DNA of 64,000 bases from Bradyrhizobium sp. dw_78 (lineage in GTDB: Bacteria; Pseudomonadota; Alphaproteobacteria; Rhizobiales; Xanthobacteraceae): NCBI RefSeq assembly GCF_018449525.1, contig NZ_JAAVUS010000002.1:186001-250000 (forward strand). The letters run 5' to 3'. Positions 63,643 through 64,000 of the stretch are shown here, piece by piece (the first letter of the stretch is position 1; the number at the start of each line of letters is the position of its first letter). Position numbers and translations under genes: made by a program. The notes beneath the pieces were generated by a model. It ran no database searches. It saw only the letters and a program-made list of their open reading frames with translations, and was not told the origin of the DNA.

Positions 63643-63744
63643 AAGCTATATGGGCGCTGGGGGTGGATGGGCGCTCGCGCCGGATACAGCCTATGGGGAG
63701 GCATTACCGCCCCCACCTTGTTTGGTCGCGGAGGCGGCGCGACA

Positions 63745-63769
63745 CGTTCAAAGGGAACGGCGTTTTTTT
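63745..63769 (+). terminator. Weak plus-strand terminator-like hairpin
   Basis: CGTTC-AAAGG-GAACG is a short 5-bp stem followed three bases later by seven T residues. There is no plus-strand gene upstream, so if real it would end a small RNA. Confidence 0.3.
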
Positions 63770-63789
63770 AACTTCCAGGACGGATATTT

Positions 63790-64000
63790 TTAGAGTCCGC
63801 TTTGCGGCACTACAGCTGCGAGATTGACGATCTTCTCGCCTTGCAGCCTGCCTATCAGCGCGGCGAATTCCTGCCTCGACATGGACCGCTTGCCGAATTG
63901 CAGCCGGAACAGGCCGCCCGAAGCATCGATGATCGACGCGTGGTAGCTGCCGAGCAGCGTCGTGACATCGGCGACCCGCGCATCCGGCGCGAACCGCACC
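63790..64000 (-). CDS. C-terminal end of a protein, start outside window
   Basis: Only the last 69 or so residues are visible (ending VNLAAVVPQSGL). The segment reads VRFAPDARVADVTTLLGSYH, then SIIDASGGLFRLQFG, a compact alpha/beta unit that I associate, weakly, with the C-terminal periplasmic end of some Bradyrhizobium anti-sigma-factor-like proteins. Without the N terminus no function can be assigned. The terminator at 63601-63642 probably ends its transcript. Confidence 0.75.
   Translation of the reverse strand, partial: VRFAPDARVADVTTLLGSYHASIIDASGGLFRLQFGKRSMSRQEFAALIGRLQGEKIVNLAAVVPQSGL

Larger units (their letters stand above)
63363..63789. other. Gap with terminator hairpin and possible small RNA
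   Basis: This 427-bp stretch has no supported protein gene. It holds the minus-strand terminator at 63601-63642 and a plus-strand hairpin with a T7 run at 63745-63769. The part 63601-63771 is G-rich and full of short dyads, unlike the AT-rich spacers elsewhere in this window. Confidence 0.5.

Overview
This window reads as chromosomal core sequence of a high-GC alphaproteobacterium. It is most likely Bradyrhizobium or a close relative in Nitrobacteraceae. The reasons are the cycHJKL cytochrome c maturation order leading into degP, a two-component pair and glnE; the fdsGBA-fdhD-fdsD formate dehydrogenase set; the MucR, PdhS-type kinase, DUF2336, DUF5330 and TIGR03808/TIGR03809 families; and a dispersed element of about 100 bp seen in seven whole or partial copies. 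The genus is an inference from family content, not from a marker gene. I saw no rRNA, tRNA, transposase, phage gene or CRISPR array.

Layout. 1-1.3 kb is the 3' end of a PAS histidine kinase. 1.3-8.4 kb is a formate oxidation island: a LysR regulator divergent from fdsG-fdsB-fdsA-fdhD-fdsD, which make an NAD-linked molybdenum formate dehydrogenase and its sulfurase. A second molybdopterin oxidoreductase (FdhF/YdeP type) follows at 8.7-11 kb. From 26.5 kb back to 11 kb everything is on the minus strand: a PhoP/PhoQ-like pair, an unrecognised 466-residue protein, cycH-cycJ-cycK-cycL, degP, an OmpR-type regulator with its kinase, and glnE.

27-32 kb holds a Ku DNA-end-binding protein, a diguanylate cyclase next to a single-domain receiver, a solitary Flp pilin, a DHA2-type MFS exporter and a YkgJ-type cysteine cluster protein. 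33-36.4 kb is an envelope operon: a bifunctional penicillin-binding protein, then separate DUF1214 and DUF1254 proteins. 36.4-44.7 kb holds a lipoprotein, DUF2336, DUF1491, a peptidoglycan-binding-domain protein, a membrane PAS kinase of the DivJ/PleC type, DUF5330, SufE, MucR and a proline-rich membrane protein.

45-52 kb has a GT-C type membrane glycosyltransferase, a class II aldolase, an M20 peptidase, a YjgR-like ATPase and a DUF4332 pair. 52.3-54 kb is the folate cluster folP-folB-folK. 54.1-61.2 kb is the methylmalonyl-CoA mutase cluster (mutA, a GFA-family gene, mutB, a secreted DUF3298-like protein, meaB) ending in a pyroglutamyl peptidase. The right end has a TAT-exported beta-helix protein (TIGR03808), a TIGR03809 protein and the 3' end of one more minus-strand gene.

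No mobile or defence island is present, so the best leads are regulatory and organisational. They are a PhoP-like direct-repeat operator, CtrA-box-like sites near cell-cycle and signalling genes, the dispersed repeat that supplies stop codons and splits the cyc operon, a MucR with only half of the usual zinc ligands, split DUF1254/DUF1214 proteins, and a possible small RNA near 63.6-63.8 kb.
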